Shown: positions 1-9,123, counted from the first letter of the stretch. The stretch is 64,000 nucleotides of DNA from Laspinema palackyanum D2c (GCF_025370875.1 NZ_JAMXFD010000002.1:488218-552217), one strand, 5' to 3'. Program-made: numbers and translations. Notes: a model not told the origin generated them from the sequence alone.

Positions 1-23
1 CAAGGGTGGGGCTATACGGACGA

Positions 24-41
24 AGCCCGCCTGCGCGGGCT
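24..41. repeat. Dispersed GC-rich hairpin repeat (left copy)
   Basis: Perfect 7-bp inverted repeat AGCCCGC/GCGGGCT with a 4-base loop. It and its flank (a GGGTGGGGCTATACGGACGA-like stretch before it) reappear in reverse orientation at 61128-61165 near the other end of the window. Two copies with shared flanks outside genes indicate a dispersed intergenic repeat. The rest of positions 1-175 holds no gene that I can recognise. Confidence 0.6.
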
Positions 42-175
42 AAGAGAGAAAACAACTGTTTACAACTGGATTTGTTATGAGTTGTTAGGTTAGCTCAGGT
101 GTCCTGAAAGTGAATCCGCAAAAGCTCTAACCGATCGCGATTGAACTTCTGGTTTATTCCCTTATTACTCCTCCC

Positions 176-1102
176 ATGACTGTATCGCCCAGTAAGCCGA
201 AAAACGAATCCAAAATCGGAAAACGCACCCTGCCGGAGTGGCTGGGACCCTTAGCTTTACTCGGTCCTGCCGGAGTTTGGTTATTCCTGTTGTTGGTCCT
301 GCCAACGGTGGTAATTTTTCAACTGAGTTTAGTGCCGGGAATTCAACCCGGCGATCGCGTGATTCCCTCGGGACTGGATAACTTCTGTCTCGTCTTGGGA
401 TTTGAAAATTGCCGATTCGCGGACTTTGACCCGGTATTTCTCCAAACTATCGGGCGATCGCTCTTTTTTGCCACCGGCACAACCCTAATTTGTCTATTAC
501 TCGGCTTTCCCGTTGCCTATTGGTTAGCCGTGGATACCCCCAAACGCTGGCGAACTTTACTCTTACTCGCCTTTGTTTTGCCCCTGTGGACCTCATCTCT
601 GCTGCGTTCCTACGCCTGGAAAACGATTCTGCGTCCCACAGGTGTTCTCAACTCACTGTTAGGAGTTGTGGGAATCCCTCCCTTAGATTTACTCCACCAA
701 AGTTCCGCCGTATTCATCGGCATGAGTTACAGTTTTCTCCCCTACATGGTGTTAATTCTTTACGCATCATTAGAGAAACTCGATAAACGCTTATTAGAGG
801 CAGCCGCCGATTTAGGGGCCAATCCCATTGAAGTGTTTTGGAAAGTGACAGTCCCCCAAACCTTATCGGGAATTGCTGCCGGTTCTTTGCTAGTCTTTAT
901 CAGTGGTTTAGGGGATTTTGTGAATCCTGAATTGCTCGGGGGGGCTTCCAGTATGACCGTTTCCCGGTTAATTTATGATCAATTTTTGGGAGTGGCACGA
1001 GACTGGGGGTTTGGTTCGGCCCTAAGTATGGTATTAATTCTAGCGGTGAGTGTGGCGATCGCTGGTTTAATTCGGTTTGGTGAAGCCACTCCTAAAAAAT
1101 AA
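176..1102 (+). CDS. potB: ABC transporter permease, PotB-like (spermidine/putrescine type)
   Basis: Inner-membrane permease of a polyamine-type ABC importer. About six hydrophobic segments are visible, the first near residues 23-50. The cytoplasmic EAA loop that docks the ATPase starts at residues 208-210 (EAAADLGANP) in the usual place before the last two segments. Its length of 308 residues is normal for the family. The next gene is a second permease of the same system 62 bp downstream, so the two should form a heterodimer. No binding protein (PotD) or ATPase (PotA) follows; they may lie upstream of the window. The ATG at 176 has no strong ribosome site, but no other start fits better. Substrate is inferred from family only. 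Confidence 0.88.
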   Translation: MTVSPSKPKNESKIGKRTLPEWLGPLALLGPAGVWLFLLLVLPTVVIFQLSLVPGIQPGDRVIPSGLDNFCLVLGFENCRFADFDPVFLQTIGRSLFFATGTTLICLLLGFPVAYWLAVDTPKRWRTLLLLAFVLPLWTSSLLRSYAWKTILRPTGVLNSLLGVVGIPPLDLLHQSSAVFIGMSYSFLPYMVLILYASLEKLDKRLLEAAADLGANPIEVFWKVTVPQTLSGIAAGSLLVFISGLGDFVNPELLGGASSMTVSRLIYDQFLGVARDWGFGSALSMVLILAVSVAIAGLIRFGEATPKK

Positions 1103-1164
1103 CAGCGTTAACCCCTCAAAGGGTGCATTAAAAAGTCTAGGTAATGCTTGCGTGGTGAAATGGC

Positions 1165-2010
1165 ATGACAGAAACGAGGCTCAAACAGGAGGAAATTCCG
1201 GTAGAAATGTTAAAAAGCCAGAGTCGAATTAATATCTCTTGGCAGATAATATTTGCCGGGTTCATGTTTTTTTTCATGTACCTCCCGATTTTGGTACTAG
1301 CATTTTACAGTTTTAATGAGTCTCGCTATAGTGCGAGGTGGCAAGGATTTACCTTAAAATGGTATGTCACCCTATTTCAGGATGAAGCCATTCTAAAAGC
1401 CCTAAAAAATAGTTTAATTGTGGGGTTTTCGGCCATTATTATTGCAGCAATTGTCGGAACCTTAATGGCAGTTGGGCTATCCCGATATCGATTTCGAGGG
1501 AAGAGTTTGTATTTGGGAGTATCCTATCTGCCGCTGATTATCCCGGATATTGCGATCGCGGTTGCCACTCTGGTCTTTTTAGCCGCCGTCCAAATTAACC
1601 TCAGCATTTGGACGATTATCGCCGCCCATATTGTCTTCTGTCTTGCCTATATTGGGTTAGTCGTTTCTACTCGCCTCAGTGACTTAGACCCGCACCTAGA
1701 AGAAGCTGCCTTAGATTTGGGGGCGACTCCCATCCAGTCTTTTATCCAAGTGTTACTCCCTCAATTGATGCCGGGAATTGTCTCCGGTTGTCTGTTAGCC
1801 TTTGTCCTGAGTTTGGATGATTTATTAATTGCTTCATTCACCTCCGGCGGTGGTGCCGTGACCCTGCCAATGGAAATCTTTGGGCGGATTAGAACCGGGG
1901 TGAAGCCGGATATTAATGCCTTGAGTGTCGTGCTGATTTTAACCTCCGGGGCGATCGCCTTTCTAGGAGAGTTCATCCGCTCTCGGAGTGAACAAAGTCA
2001 GCGCAAATAA
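1165..2010 (+). CDS. potC: ABC transporter permease, PotC-like
   Basis: Second permease subunit of the polyamine-type importer, co-directional with potB 62 bp upstream. There are six predicted hydrophobic segments, the first at about residues 27-50, and an EAA loop from residue 180 (EAALDLGATP). At 281 residues it is of usual PotC length. An AGGAGG at 1187-1192 lies inside the reading frame 14 bases before an in-frame ATG at 1207, so the protein might begin there (residue 15) rather than at 1165; the first 14 residues are polar and dispensable for the fold. Substrate specificity cannot be read from a permease alone. Confidence 0.88.
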   Translation: MTETRLKQEEIPVEMLKSQSRINISWQIIFAGFMFFFMYLPILVLAFYSFNESRYSARWQGFTLKWYVTLFQDEAILKALKNSLIVGFSAIIIAAIVGTLMAVGLSRYRFRGKSLYLGVSYLPLIIPDIAIAVATLVFLAAVQINLSIWTIIAAHIVFCLAYIGLVVSTRLSDLDPHLEEAALDLGATPIQSFIQVLLPQLMPGIVSGCLLAFVLSLDDLLIASFTSGGGAVTLPMEIFGRIRTGVKPDINALSVVLILTSGAIAFLGEFIRSRSEQSQRK

Positions 2011-2055
2011 CCTTCTGATTAAGCCTCATTAAAACGATATTCAGTCTCTAATCTG

Positions 2056-2712
2056 ATGAGTGATTCTTTACCCGACCCGAATTCTGAACCCAATCCCCTC
2101 CCCGGTAAGATTCCCACAGCACCGGATCCGGTCCTGGATGCACCCTCCCTCATAGACTTACGCCGCTATGATCAGTCCTGGTTCGATCGCGGCAAATCCA
2201 GTGGGTTTATCTTGCTGTGGTGGTTAGTTCAAGGAGTCGCTTTCCCCTTAAGTCCTCATTTTGCCCACGGGTTTCGCCGGTGGTTGTTGCGGCGATTTGG
2301 GGCCAAAATTGGGACGGGAGTGCTGATTCGCCCTACTGCCCGATTTACCTATCCTTGGAAAATTGCAGTCGGGGACTACTCCTGGATTGGGGATGATGTG
2401 GTGTTATATAGTCTGGATCACATTCGGATCGGGCAGCATTGCGTCATTTCCCAAAGAAGCTACCTCTGTACTGGCAGTCATCGTATCGACGACCCTACCT
2501 TTAACCTAGAGACTGCACCTGTGGAAATTGGCAATGGGGTATGGGTGGCAGCAGATTGTTTTATCGCCCCTGGGGTAAAAATTGGCTCCAATGCGGCGAT
2601 CGGGGCCCGCAGTAGTGTGTTTGCCAATATGCCCGAGGGTCAGATTTGCTTTGGCAGTCCCTGCCGTCCCCGTTATGCCCGTAAGGTTGAGGAAAAACCC
2701 AGTCTGGAATGA
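2056..2712 (+). CDS. WcaF-like hexapeptide acetyltransferase
   Basis: Predicted left-handed beta-helix acyltransferase (LbH/WcaF family) that would O-acetylate a sugar in exopolysaccharide assembly. From about residue 90 onward it shows the hexapeptide pattern of small/aliphatic residues every six positions (IGDDVVLYS, IRIGQHCVIS, VEIGNGVWVAAD, VKIGSNAAIG). A GSHRIDD segment carries the likely catalytic histidine. The N-terminal 45 residues are proline-rich and a hydrophobic stretch follows near residues 50-65. It starts 45 bp after potC but is functionally unrelated. The acetyl donor and sugar are inferred from the family. Confidence 0.82.
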   Translation: MSDSLPDPNSEPNPLPGKIPTAPDPVLDAPSLIDLRRYDQSWFDRGKSSGFILLWWLVQGVAFPLSPHFAHGFRRWLLRRFGAKIGTGVLIRPTARFTYPWKIAVGDYSWIGDDVVLYSLDHIRIGQHCVISQRSYLCTGSHRIDDPTFNLETAPVEIGNGVWVAADCFIAPGVKIGSNAAIGARSSVFANMPEGQICFGSPCRPRYARKVEEKPSLE

Positions 2713-2725
2713 GAAACTGGGTTTC
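2713..2725. repeat. Short palindrome of the GAAAC-nnn-GTTTC family
   Basis: GAAAC TGG GTTTC just after the acetyltransferase stop codon and between two convergent genes. Similar palindromes occur at 16552, 17730, 17781, 20649 and 21357. It may also act as a weak two-way terminator here, but there is no T-run. Confidence 0.5.
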
Positions 2726-2729
2726 TGGT

Positions 2730-4217
2730 TTACTCATTCATATTCCGATAGGTAGCAACAGCAGAGGGTGAAATGCGGTTCAAATAGCGGAAAATCCAGT
2801 ATTTAAAAACCGTATCCAGGATGACTGGGAAGGTGGCAATAAATAGATAAATAAAGTCTCGACTTTCCGGCAGTCCCAAATGGCGCGAAATGCCTTCGAG
2901 GACGATTTCCCAGCCATGAGGAGAGTGGAATCCGACGAAAATATCGGTAAATAAGATAATGATGAAGGCTTTGGCGCTGTCGCTCAATCCATAAACGATA
3001 TCATCCAGAAAGGATTTGAGGCTTTCAATTTCACGGCGACTGTTATAAATAACTAAGCCAAAGGCAGCAAAGGAAAATAAATCAGAAAAAATATTTTTAA
3101 TCGCATCACTACTTCGATAAGTGTAGCGTTTGGCAACTTCTAAGGCTTTGAGTTTGATTTGCTGTTGGACATCTTCTTCGGATAAATGTTGGGGAATTCT
3201 GCCGATAAATTTGAGTTCTTCTCGTTCGGGGCCTTCTAAACTTTCGAGTTGAGTTGCTAGGACTTCCTCAAATTCCAGGAGTTCATGGAATTGGGTTAAT
3301 TCCATTAAGGCTTCTTCTTTCATATCGACATTGAGAAAGATTTCCGCTTGGCTGCCGATGAGGCGATCGTAGATTGGACCTACAACAAAGTTTTTGGCAA
3401 CTTGTTGGGTGAGTAGGGGAATTAAAATTAACAGTAAAATAAATTTGATGGAAACAATGGTTTTGGTTTTGGACAGCCTAAATTCTTGGACCACTTCATC
3501 TTCGGCTTTGGGGTCCAATTCTCGCTTGAGGCGATCGAGGGTTCTTAAAATTGAGCGCGGTAGGAAGCTGGTTTGTCCGGCGAGGGAGCCTATTTCTTTG
3601 GTTTCAGGTTCCGGGTCTGGAGTAGTCTCTTCTAGGGCGGGAGATGGGTTTTTCTTGCCCTTTAAACTCCGTGATTTTGGAACGTCTAAGGGATAGGGAG
3701 GTATGGATTCCCCTAGGGTGCGAGTTGTGGAAAGATTGGAGGGCGTAGATTGCACTCGGTTGCGGGTATATTTGGCCGTGACTTCATCAATAAAACTGAG
3801 TTTATCTAAAATCAAAGATTGAGAAGGTTGAGATAAACTGAACTCCGGGGTTGACAGTCCATCCTCCTCGGAAGAGACGACCCGAACCGGGATGGAGTCA
3901 TCAAAAGGCCGATCGCCTAATTTAGATTGTTTGTAAATTTCTACAAAGGAGCGACTATTTCTAAATTCTCTCAATCGCAATTTGATAATACTTAAATTTC
4001 TTTTTAAGTCGGCTTCATGAACTGAAAAAACATTCTGACCATAACTAGAATTTTCGGGAGAAATCCGTTGACTATTAAAATATTTTTTCTCAATTTCCTG
4101 AATATTGACTGCCGCTTGATAGGCCAACTCCAGGGAACGAGTCGGAGTTTCCAGTAGCCATTGTTTAATAGACTTAAAAAACCCTGCTTGATTAGAAGAA
4201 TATTTGTGTTTTTTCAT
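2730..4217 (-). CDS. pcxA: Proton extrusion protein PcxA (CemA family)
   Basis: Homologue of cyanobacterial PcxA and chloroplast CemA, a membrane protein needed for light-induced proton extrusion. The C-terminal third carries the family signature: a long hydrophobic segment near residue 255, later segments from about residue 375 to the end, and the stretch HSPHGWEIVLEGISRHLGLP near residue 430 followed by a DTVFKYWIFRYLNR-type end. The N-terminal half is long, charged and poorly conserved, typical of cyanobacterial PcxA and absent from plastid CemA. Length (495 residues) is at the upper end of the family. The ATG at 4217 is the only reasonable start. It faces away from the next gene across a 309-bp gap. 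Confidence 0.88.
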   Translation of the reverse strand: MKKHKYSSNQAGFFKSIKQWLLETPTRSLELAYQAAVNIQEIEKKYFNSQRISPENSSYGQNVFSVHEADLKRNLSIIKLRLREFRNSRSFVEIYKQSKLGDRPFDDSIPVRVVSSEEDGLSTPEFSLSQPSQSLILDKLSFIDEVTAKYTRNRVQSTPSNLSTTRTLGESIPPYPLDVPKSRSLKGKKNPSPALEETTPDPEPETKEIGSLAGQTSFLPRSILRTLDRLKRELDPKAEDEVVQEFRLSKTKTIVSIKFILLLILIPLLTQQVAKNFVVGPIYDRLIGSQAEIFLNVDMKEEALMELTQFHELLEFEEVLATQLESLEGPEREELKFIGRIPQHLSEEDVQQQIKLKALEVAKRYTYRSSDAIKNIFSDLFSFAAFGLVIYNSRREIESLKSFLDDIVYGLSDSAKAFIIILFTDIFVGFHSPHGWEIVLEGISRHLGLPESRDFIYLFIATFPVILDTVFKYWIFRYLNRISPSAVATYRNMNE

Positions 4218-4526
4218 ACCCCTTGTTTACTCGAACCAACCGAGTACAATTTGACTAAGACTGACTCGAACTATTCCGGTGAAAACCCTTTTGCTTCATC
4301 CAGTTCAGGCTGGTTTTCCCGGAATCCAAGCGGGAGTTTGCATCAGGCGCGATGGTGTTTGTAGACCCGAGAGTTCACCGATTCTTTTGCCGAGAGGCTT
4401 GGCGATCGCCCCAGTCTCTGCAACCCTTGAGGTACTATCCCCTTAGACAAGCAATAATGAAACCAGCGACCTCGCGCAAGCAACCGACAGTGGTCGTATG
4501 TTAACAAATTTGGTGGAGGATTAGGG
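4218..4526. other. Divergent intergenic region
   Basis: Gap between pcxA and the AddB-like gene, which point apart, so it should hold both promoters. The overlapping short frames look like chance. I see no strong paired -35/-10 boxes. AGGA at 4517-4520 is the ribosome site of the right-hand gene. Confidence 0.4.
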
Positions 4527-6689
4527 GTGGGTAAAGCATCAATTTGGATCGTTGGATCGACCGGCAGTGGCAAGACAGGTCGTTTGGTTCAGGAGTTGTG
4601 CAACTGGGTTGACTCAAATGAGGACCCAAATACCCTTCCCCTGAATCGCAACCAAACTGCTGCTGGATCGCTCAGGTTGGGACAAGATGAACCCCCGTTG
4701 CTAGTCTTTGCCGCCACCGGAGACGATCGCATTCCCCTAAACGATCGCATCATCCACGCCACCTCCGGACGTTATCCCATCGACTCCTCTACCCCCCTCG
4801 CCTTTTTTCAACGAGAAGTGCTGCTATTTTGGCCCCTGCTGATTCAACAACTCAATCTTAGGGCCGAGTTTCCCCTGCGAGTCCGTCCAGAAACTGAGCA
4901 GGAATTGGCGACCCGCTTATGGAGAGACGAATTAGACTCGGGACGCTTGCGCCAAGAAGGAGTTAGCGAATATCGCATGGTTCGCAGGACTTTGGACTTA
5001 TTGCAACTGGCGGCATCTAGTGGCAGACGCCTCGAAGATGTTCCGGTGATTTTACAGGAAGGGATTGACGATCCGAATGGGAATCTAGACCTCTGGAACT
5101 GCATGGGGGACGTATTGCTGAAGTGGCGCAGGTGGTGTCTGCAAAGGGGTCTACTTACTTATGGGATTATCACCGAGTTGTATTGGCGGCATCTACTCCC
5201 GAATCCTACCTACCAGGATCAGTTAATCCGCCGCTATCCCGCAGTCTTTGCCGATGATGTGGATGAGTATCCCAAAATTGTCCGGGATTTGTTTGAGGTC
5301 CTGCTGGATGCGGGAATTCCCGGCGTCTTTACCTACAATCCCAAGGGCTCTGTGCGTCAGGGATTAGGGGCGGATCCGGATTATCTGGAAGGGTTAGCAT
5401 TCCGTTGTCACCCACAGCAGTTGGATTCGGTGAGTGGATTGGCGGGGAAGTTAGGGAAAATGGCCTTGCAGGTGATGGAAGACCCGACGGTGTATTTAGA
5501 GGAAATGGAGGAGAGTGGATTGTCTCTGCCGGTGGCGTCGATTCAAACCACCGCCCGATCGCAACTGTTGCGGGAGACGGGGGAGGCGATCGCTCATGCA
5601 GTCCATACCGGCAAGGTTAACCCCTCAGAAATTGCCGTAATTGCTCCCGGTTTAGATGCGATCGCCCGCTATAGTCTCCAGTCCATCCTCACCAGCAAAG
5701 GAATTCCCGTCCAATCCCTCAACGAACAACGTCCCCTCGCCACAGTCCCAGTGATTCGCGCCTTACTTACCCTCCTCGCCTTGGTTTATCCTGGTCTGGG
5801 ACGCCTGGTAGACCGGGATAGCGTCGCTGAAATGCTCGTCGTCCTCAGTCGTCGTCCCGATTGGGAATCCCTGAAAGAGACAGAGGAAGGCACCAATCTC
5901 CTCCATCCGGCATCCTTTTTGATTGACCCAGTACGCGCCGGATTATTGGTGGATCATTGCTATTCTCCCGCCACGGAACAGCCGAAATTGTTACCCGTGA
6001 CAGCATTTCCTCGCTGGGACCGTTTAGGATATCGGGCAACCACGGTTTATCAGGAGATTTTAGACTGGATTGAAGAGAGGCGATCGCAGCTAACCAGTCC
6101 CATCGCCTTGCTAAACTCGGCCATTCAAGAGTTTTTAGGCCGTTCCAGCAGTTTACCCCCAGACCAAATTGCCGCCCTTCGCGAGTTAATGGAAACCGCC
6201 CAACATTATTGGGAGGTGGATGCACGATTGCGCCGTTGTGGGGAACAGGATGCGCCGGATTATGTAACCGTGGGTCAATTCATCCAACTGCTTCGCAAAG
6301 GCACGATTACCGCCAATCCCTTCCCGGTGAGTGCCTTGGGTGCAAAACCTGATTCGGTCACCCTGGCGACAATTTTCCAATATCGGGCGGCGCGACAGTT
6401 TCACCGTTGGCACTTTTGGTTAGATATTGGTTCACCCTTATGGTCTCGTGGGGGTGCAGCGAGTCTGTTTGCAGCGCCGTTATTCTTACAAAGTTGGTCC
6501 GGTGACCCTTGGACTCAGGAGGAGGAAATTCGCAATGATGAGGACCGATTGCAGCGGATTGTCCTGGATTTATTGGGACGGGTAGGCGATCGGCTGATTC
6601 TCTGTCACAGCGATTTAGCCACCAATGGTCAAGAACAAACCGGGCCCTTATTATCAGTCTTAAATGCTTGGGTCCCATTGGAGGAGTAA
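4527..6689 (+). CDS. AddB-like P-loop protein (orphan recombination/helicase-like)
   Basis: A 720-residue protein with a Walker A motif GSTGSGKTGR at about residues 10-19 and, in its C-terminal half, stretches resembling the UvrD/AddB C-terminal helicase domain: EIAVIAPGLDAIARYSLQ near 370 and DRLILCHSDLATNGQEQTG near 695. AddB proteins are much longer (over 1000 residues) and end in an Fe-S nuclease with spaced cysteines. That part is missing here. No AddA/RecB partner is adjacent. The GTG start at 4527 is supported by TGGAGGA 6 bases upstream. Homologues in cyanobacteria are, from memory, often called recombinase family protein. Role in double-strand break repair is inference. Confidence 0.65.
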   Translation: MGKASIWIVGSTGSGKTGRLVQELCNWVDSNEDPNTLPLNRNQTAAGSLRLGQDEPPLLVFAATGDDRIPLNDRIIHATSGRYPIDSSTPLAFFQREVLLFWPLLIQQLNLRAEFPLRVRPETEQELATRLWRDELDSGRLRQEGVSEYRMVRRTLDLLQLAASSGRRLEDVPVILQEGIDDPNGNLDLWNCMGDVLLKWRRWCLQRGLLTYGIITELYWRHLLPNPTYQDQLIRRYPAVFADDVDEYPKIVRDLFEVLLDAGIPGVFTYNPKGSVRQGLGADPDYLEGLAFRCHPQQLDSVSGLAGKLGKMALQVMEDPTVYLEEMEESGLSLPVASIQTTARSQLLRETGEAIAHAVHTGKVNPSEIAVIAPGLDAIARYSLQSILTSKGIPVQSLNEQRPLATVPVIRALLTLLALVYPGLGRLVDRDSVAEMLVVLSRRPDWESLKETEEGTNLLHPASFLIDPVRAGLLVDHCYSPATEQPKLLPVTAFPRWDRLGYRATTVYQEILDWIEERRSQLTSPIALLNSAIQEFLGRSSSLPPDQIAALRELMETAQHYWEVDARLRRCGEQDAPDYVTVGQFIQLLRKGTITANPFPVSALGAKPDSVTLATIFQYRAARQFHRWHFWLDIGSPLWSRGGAASLFAAPLFLQSWSGDPWTQEEEIRNDEDRLQRIVLDLLGRVGDRLILCHSDLATNGQEQTGPLLSVLNAWVPLEE

Positions 6690-6703
6690 CTTTCCCCGTT
6701 CCC

Positions 6704-7077
6704 CGTTTGTAGTAACGACTTCAGTCGTTTCCGCGTGTCTGGGAAGAAAGAAGAATGAATATTCCCCGTTTGTAGTAACGACTTCAGTCGTTTCCGGGTT
6801 TCTGGGGGAAAGAAGAATGAATATTCCCCGTTTGTAGTAACGACTTCAGTCGTTTCCGGGTTTCTGGGGGGAAGAGAACGACTGAAGTCGTTACTACGAA
6901 CTAAGAAAGAAACGACTGAAGTCGTTACTACGAACTTAAGAAAGAAAGAAAGAAAGAAAGAAAGAAACGACTGAAGTCGTTACTACGAACTAAGATAAGA
7001 GAACGACTGAAGTCGTTACTACGAACTAAGAAAGAAATACTTTCTTTTGTTTGTAGTAACGACTTCAGTCGTTTCCG
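6704..7077. repeat. Cluster of eight oriented palindromic repeats
   Basis: Eight copies of a 26-bp element with the core AACGACT-TC-AGTCGTT and a one-sided TTxGTAGT flank. Copies 1-3 (near 6706, 6769, 6831) read forward and are embedded in a 62-63 bp tandem unit. Copies 4-7 (near 6876, 6910, 6965, 7001) read in reverse, and copy 8 (near 7050) reads forward again. A tetranucleotide AAAG run lies between copies 5 and 6 at about 6939-6967. The whole gap between the AddB-like gene and the asparaginase is made of this material. Three more copies occur at 37551-37640. Confidence 0.9.
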
Positions 7078-7116
7078 GATTTCCGGAGTCAAAGGATTAA
7101 TAAAACAATCCCTGAC

Positions 7117-8070
7117 TTAAAGCATGGACAATTCCCCTAAGACATCGAGACGCTTATAGGGATTGAGGGTGATATGGGTTTCTGAGAGGGTCTCCGCGAT
7201 CGCAGGGTCGATCCATCCCAATTGTTTCAGCAGGTGAATCGCCACGGCGTGTTTTGCCCGTTTGCTGCCATCCATGACTTTGATGGCTAAACCCATGCCT
7301 TCCCCTTCTCGTCCGATGCAGAGAACGCCTTCGGCACCGCCTTTACTCACCAGTTCCCCTTCGCTTAAGCGCATCAGTTCGGTATCGAACTCCCCCGGTC
7401 CCGAAATCAAGGCCGGATGATGGGTCATGGCCCGCACAATGCGCTCCATATCGACGTTATCCCCCGAGCACAAATGGGCGTACAGGGAGGCCATTTGCCC
7501 TAATTCCATCAGATAGGTGGGTGCGCCACAGTCATCCCGGGCACCGATGAACTCTTCGGCTGGCATTCGCAGCAATTCAGCCACTTTGGTAAGAATTAAG
7601 CGCTGCACCGGGTGATTTTTCTGGGTATAGGTTTCCAGGGGAAAATTGCGCTGTTTGCAGACGGCTAACATTCCGGCGTGTTTGCCGGAACAGTTATGGC
7701 TGAGGGGACTGTCTTTGCCTTCCGGGGTGGGACAGTGGAGGGCAGTGGTATCGACATCACACCGCCAGAGGACGTTAAAGGCTTGTCGCGCTTGTTCGAT
7801 GGTTCCTTTGTGGGAACTGCAAATAATGGCGAGGTCGCGATCGTTGAGGCCGAAGCGTTCTAGGGTGCCGGTGGTGGTCACTGCTAGGGCTTGAAAGGGT
7901 TTGAGGGCGCTGCGGATGAAGGCGGTGGTTTCTGAGTTACCGGCAACGGACAAAACCCGCCCTCGGTTGTCACAAACAACGGCCTGGACGTGATGGACTG
8001 ATTCAATAATTCCTTCGCGCAGCAAGCGGACTTCTAGGGCTGCTGCTGCGGTACGTTTTCCCATTGTCAT
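7117..8070 (-). CDS. Asparaginase (bacterial type II-like, PF06089 family)
   Basis: Resembles the cyanobacterial and plant-symbiont asparaginase family (PF06089) that hydrolyses L-asparagine to aspartate and ammonia. Family-typical stretches are IRSALKPFQALA near residue 50, CSSHKGTIEQ near 85, HNCSGKHAGMLAVCK near 125, and a SKGGAEGVLCIG segment near 240. Length (317) fits the family. It lies downstream of CGLD27-like, rsfS and yqeK genes on the same strand, an arrangement that suggests co-transcription, although a 108-bp gap precedes it. Catalytic residues are not assigned because I cannot align the family here. Confidence 0.82.
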   Translation of the reverse strand: MTMGKRTAAAALEVRLLREGIIESVHHVQAVVCDNRGRVLSVAGNSETTAFIRSALKPFQALAVTTTGTLERFGLNDRDLAIICSSHKGTIEQARQAFNVLWRCDVDTTALHCPTPEGKDSPLSHNCSGKHAGMLAVCKQRNFPLETYTQKNHPVQRLILTKVAELLRMPAEEFIGARDDCGAPTYLMELGQMASLYAHLCSGDNVDMERIVRAMTHHPALISGPGEFDTELMRLSEGELVSKGGAEGVLCIGREGEGMGLAIKVMDGSKRAKHAVAIHLLKQLGWIDPAIAETLSETHITLNPYKRLDVLGELSML

Positions 8071-8178
8071 GGGTTAAATATTATGCCTTTATATTGGATA
8101 GAATGGGTCAATGTTCAGGGTCAGCGGGTCCCAGGTCTTGGGTAAAACTCGGAACGAACTGCCCTGGTACTGCCTTGT

Positions 8179-8679
8179 TTATACCAAATTCCACACGATC
8201 GCACCGAGGAGGACCAAGATGCCGAGGATGGCAAAGGTTCGATGCAGGCGATCGAGGATGGGTTGGATTTGATGGCTGACAACGAGGCGATCGCGGGTTA
8301 AAATTTCCGGGGTTTTGGGCCAGGTTTGACCGTCGTACCAGCCGGATTCTTCATAGAAGATGGTGGCATTGAAGAGGCGATCGCGCACATAGCGCCACCC
8401 AAAGTAGAGTCTCAAGAGCAATAAGGTCAAAATCAATCCGCCACCCCCGGTACTCCCGAGGATAAACTGACCCAACGCTTTGGCGGGCGGAAAACTTGCT
8501 GCTGCCACGGGGGCACAGACTGCCACGGATACTCCCAAAATCCAGGCCATTTTACTCAAATAGCCTTTGATATCACGGGTCGCCCAGCTAAAAAAACAGG
8601 ACTCCTGAAGCTCTTGATATTCATTGAGCGGTTGCCAATCGGGAGGTACTGGGCAGGCAGACACAGACGAAACCCTCAT
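8179..8679 (-). CDS. CGLD27-like membrane protein (DUF1230)
   Basis: Matches the CGLD27/DUF1230 family, known from green algae, plants and cyanobacteria. Two pairs of hydrophobic segments are visible, at about residues 44-85 and 148-165. The family hallmark is a stretch with FYEESGWYDGQTWPKTPE near residues 108-125, and the N-terminal part contains CPVPPDWQPLNEYQEL. Length of 166 residues is typical. It follows rsfS by 9 bp, so the two are almost surely in one transcript. Biochemical function is not known to me; membership in a photosynthetic gene set (GreenCut) is family knowledge. Confidence 0.85.
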   Translation of the reverse strand: MRVSSVSACPVPPDWQPLNEYQELQESCFFSWATRDIKGYLSKMAWILGVSVAVCAPVAAASFPPAKALGQFILGSTGGGGLILTLLLLRLYFGWRYVRDRLFNATIFYEESGWYDGQTWPKTPEILTRDRLVVSHQIQPILDRLHRTFAILGILVLLGAIVWNLV

Positions 8680-8688
8680 CGCTATTTC

Positions 8689-9123
8689 TTATGGTGTGCC
8701 ATTGAGTTCGGCACTCAGGTCTAGGCGTTCGCCATGTCCCCAAAATGCCTCTAAATTGTAATACTCCCGTTCGGTAGGCATCAAGATATGTACGATCACG
8801 TCGCCATAGTCTTGCACCAGCCAACTGCCATGATACTGTCCTTCGACTCTGCGGGGAGCCCGTTGGCACTCTTGTTCAGCTTGATGGGCAATTGAATCAG
8901 AAATGGCCCGGACCTGTACGCGGGAATAGCCGGTGACGATAATAAAATAATCGGCGAGATAGGAGACTTCCGACACCCGCAACACGATCAGATCGCCGCC
9001 TTTGCGGTCATCTGCGGCCCTGGCGATCGCAACGGCTAAACGGTAGCTTTCGGAGTCGGTTTCCGTTTGAGCGGTTTCTCGGGTTAAGGCGCTAGTCGAT
9101 TGAATCGAGGAAGAATCGGTCAT
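8689..9123 (-). CDS. rsfS: Ribosome silencing factor RsfS
   Basis: RsfS/Iojap family protein that binds ribosomal protein uL14 and blocks joining of the subunits. The sequence shows the family core: a DLIVLRVSEVSYLADYFIIV strand-helix region near residues 45-63, GYSRVQVRAISDSI, VEGQYHGSWLVQDYGDVIVH near 94-113, and the terminal YYNLEAFWGHGERLDLS. A polar tail of about 30 residues precedes the domain. It sits between yqeK and the CGLD27-like gene, the usual bacterial neighbourhood of rsfS. Confidence 0.93.
   Translation of the reverse strand: MTDSSSIQSTSALTRETAQTETDSESYRLAVAIARAADDRKGGDLIVLRVSEVSYLADYFIIVTGYSRVQVRAISDSIAHQAEQECQRAPRRVEGQYHGSWLVQDYGDVIVHILMPTEREYYNLEAFWGHGERLDLSAELNGTP

Noticed and set aside
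6704-7077. Possible CRISPR array
   Set aside because: Repeats are palindromic, mixed in orientation and unevenly spaced, and the sequences between copies are themselves repeated; no cas genes.
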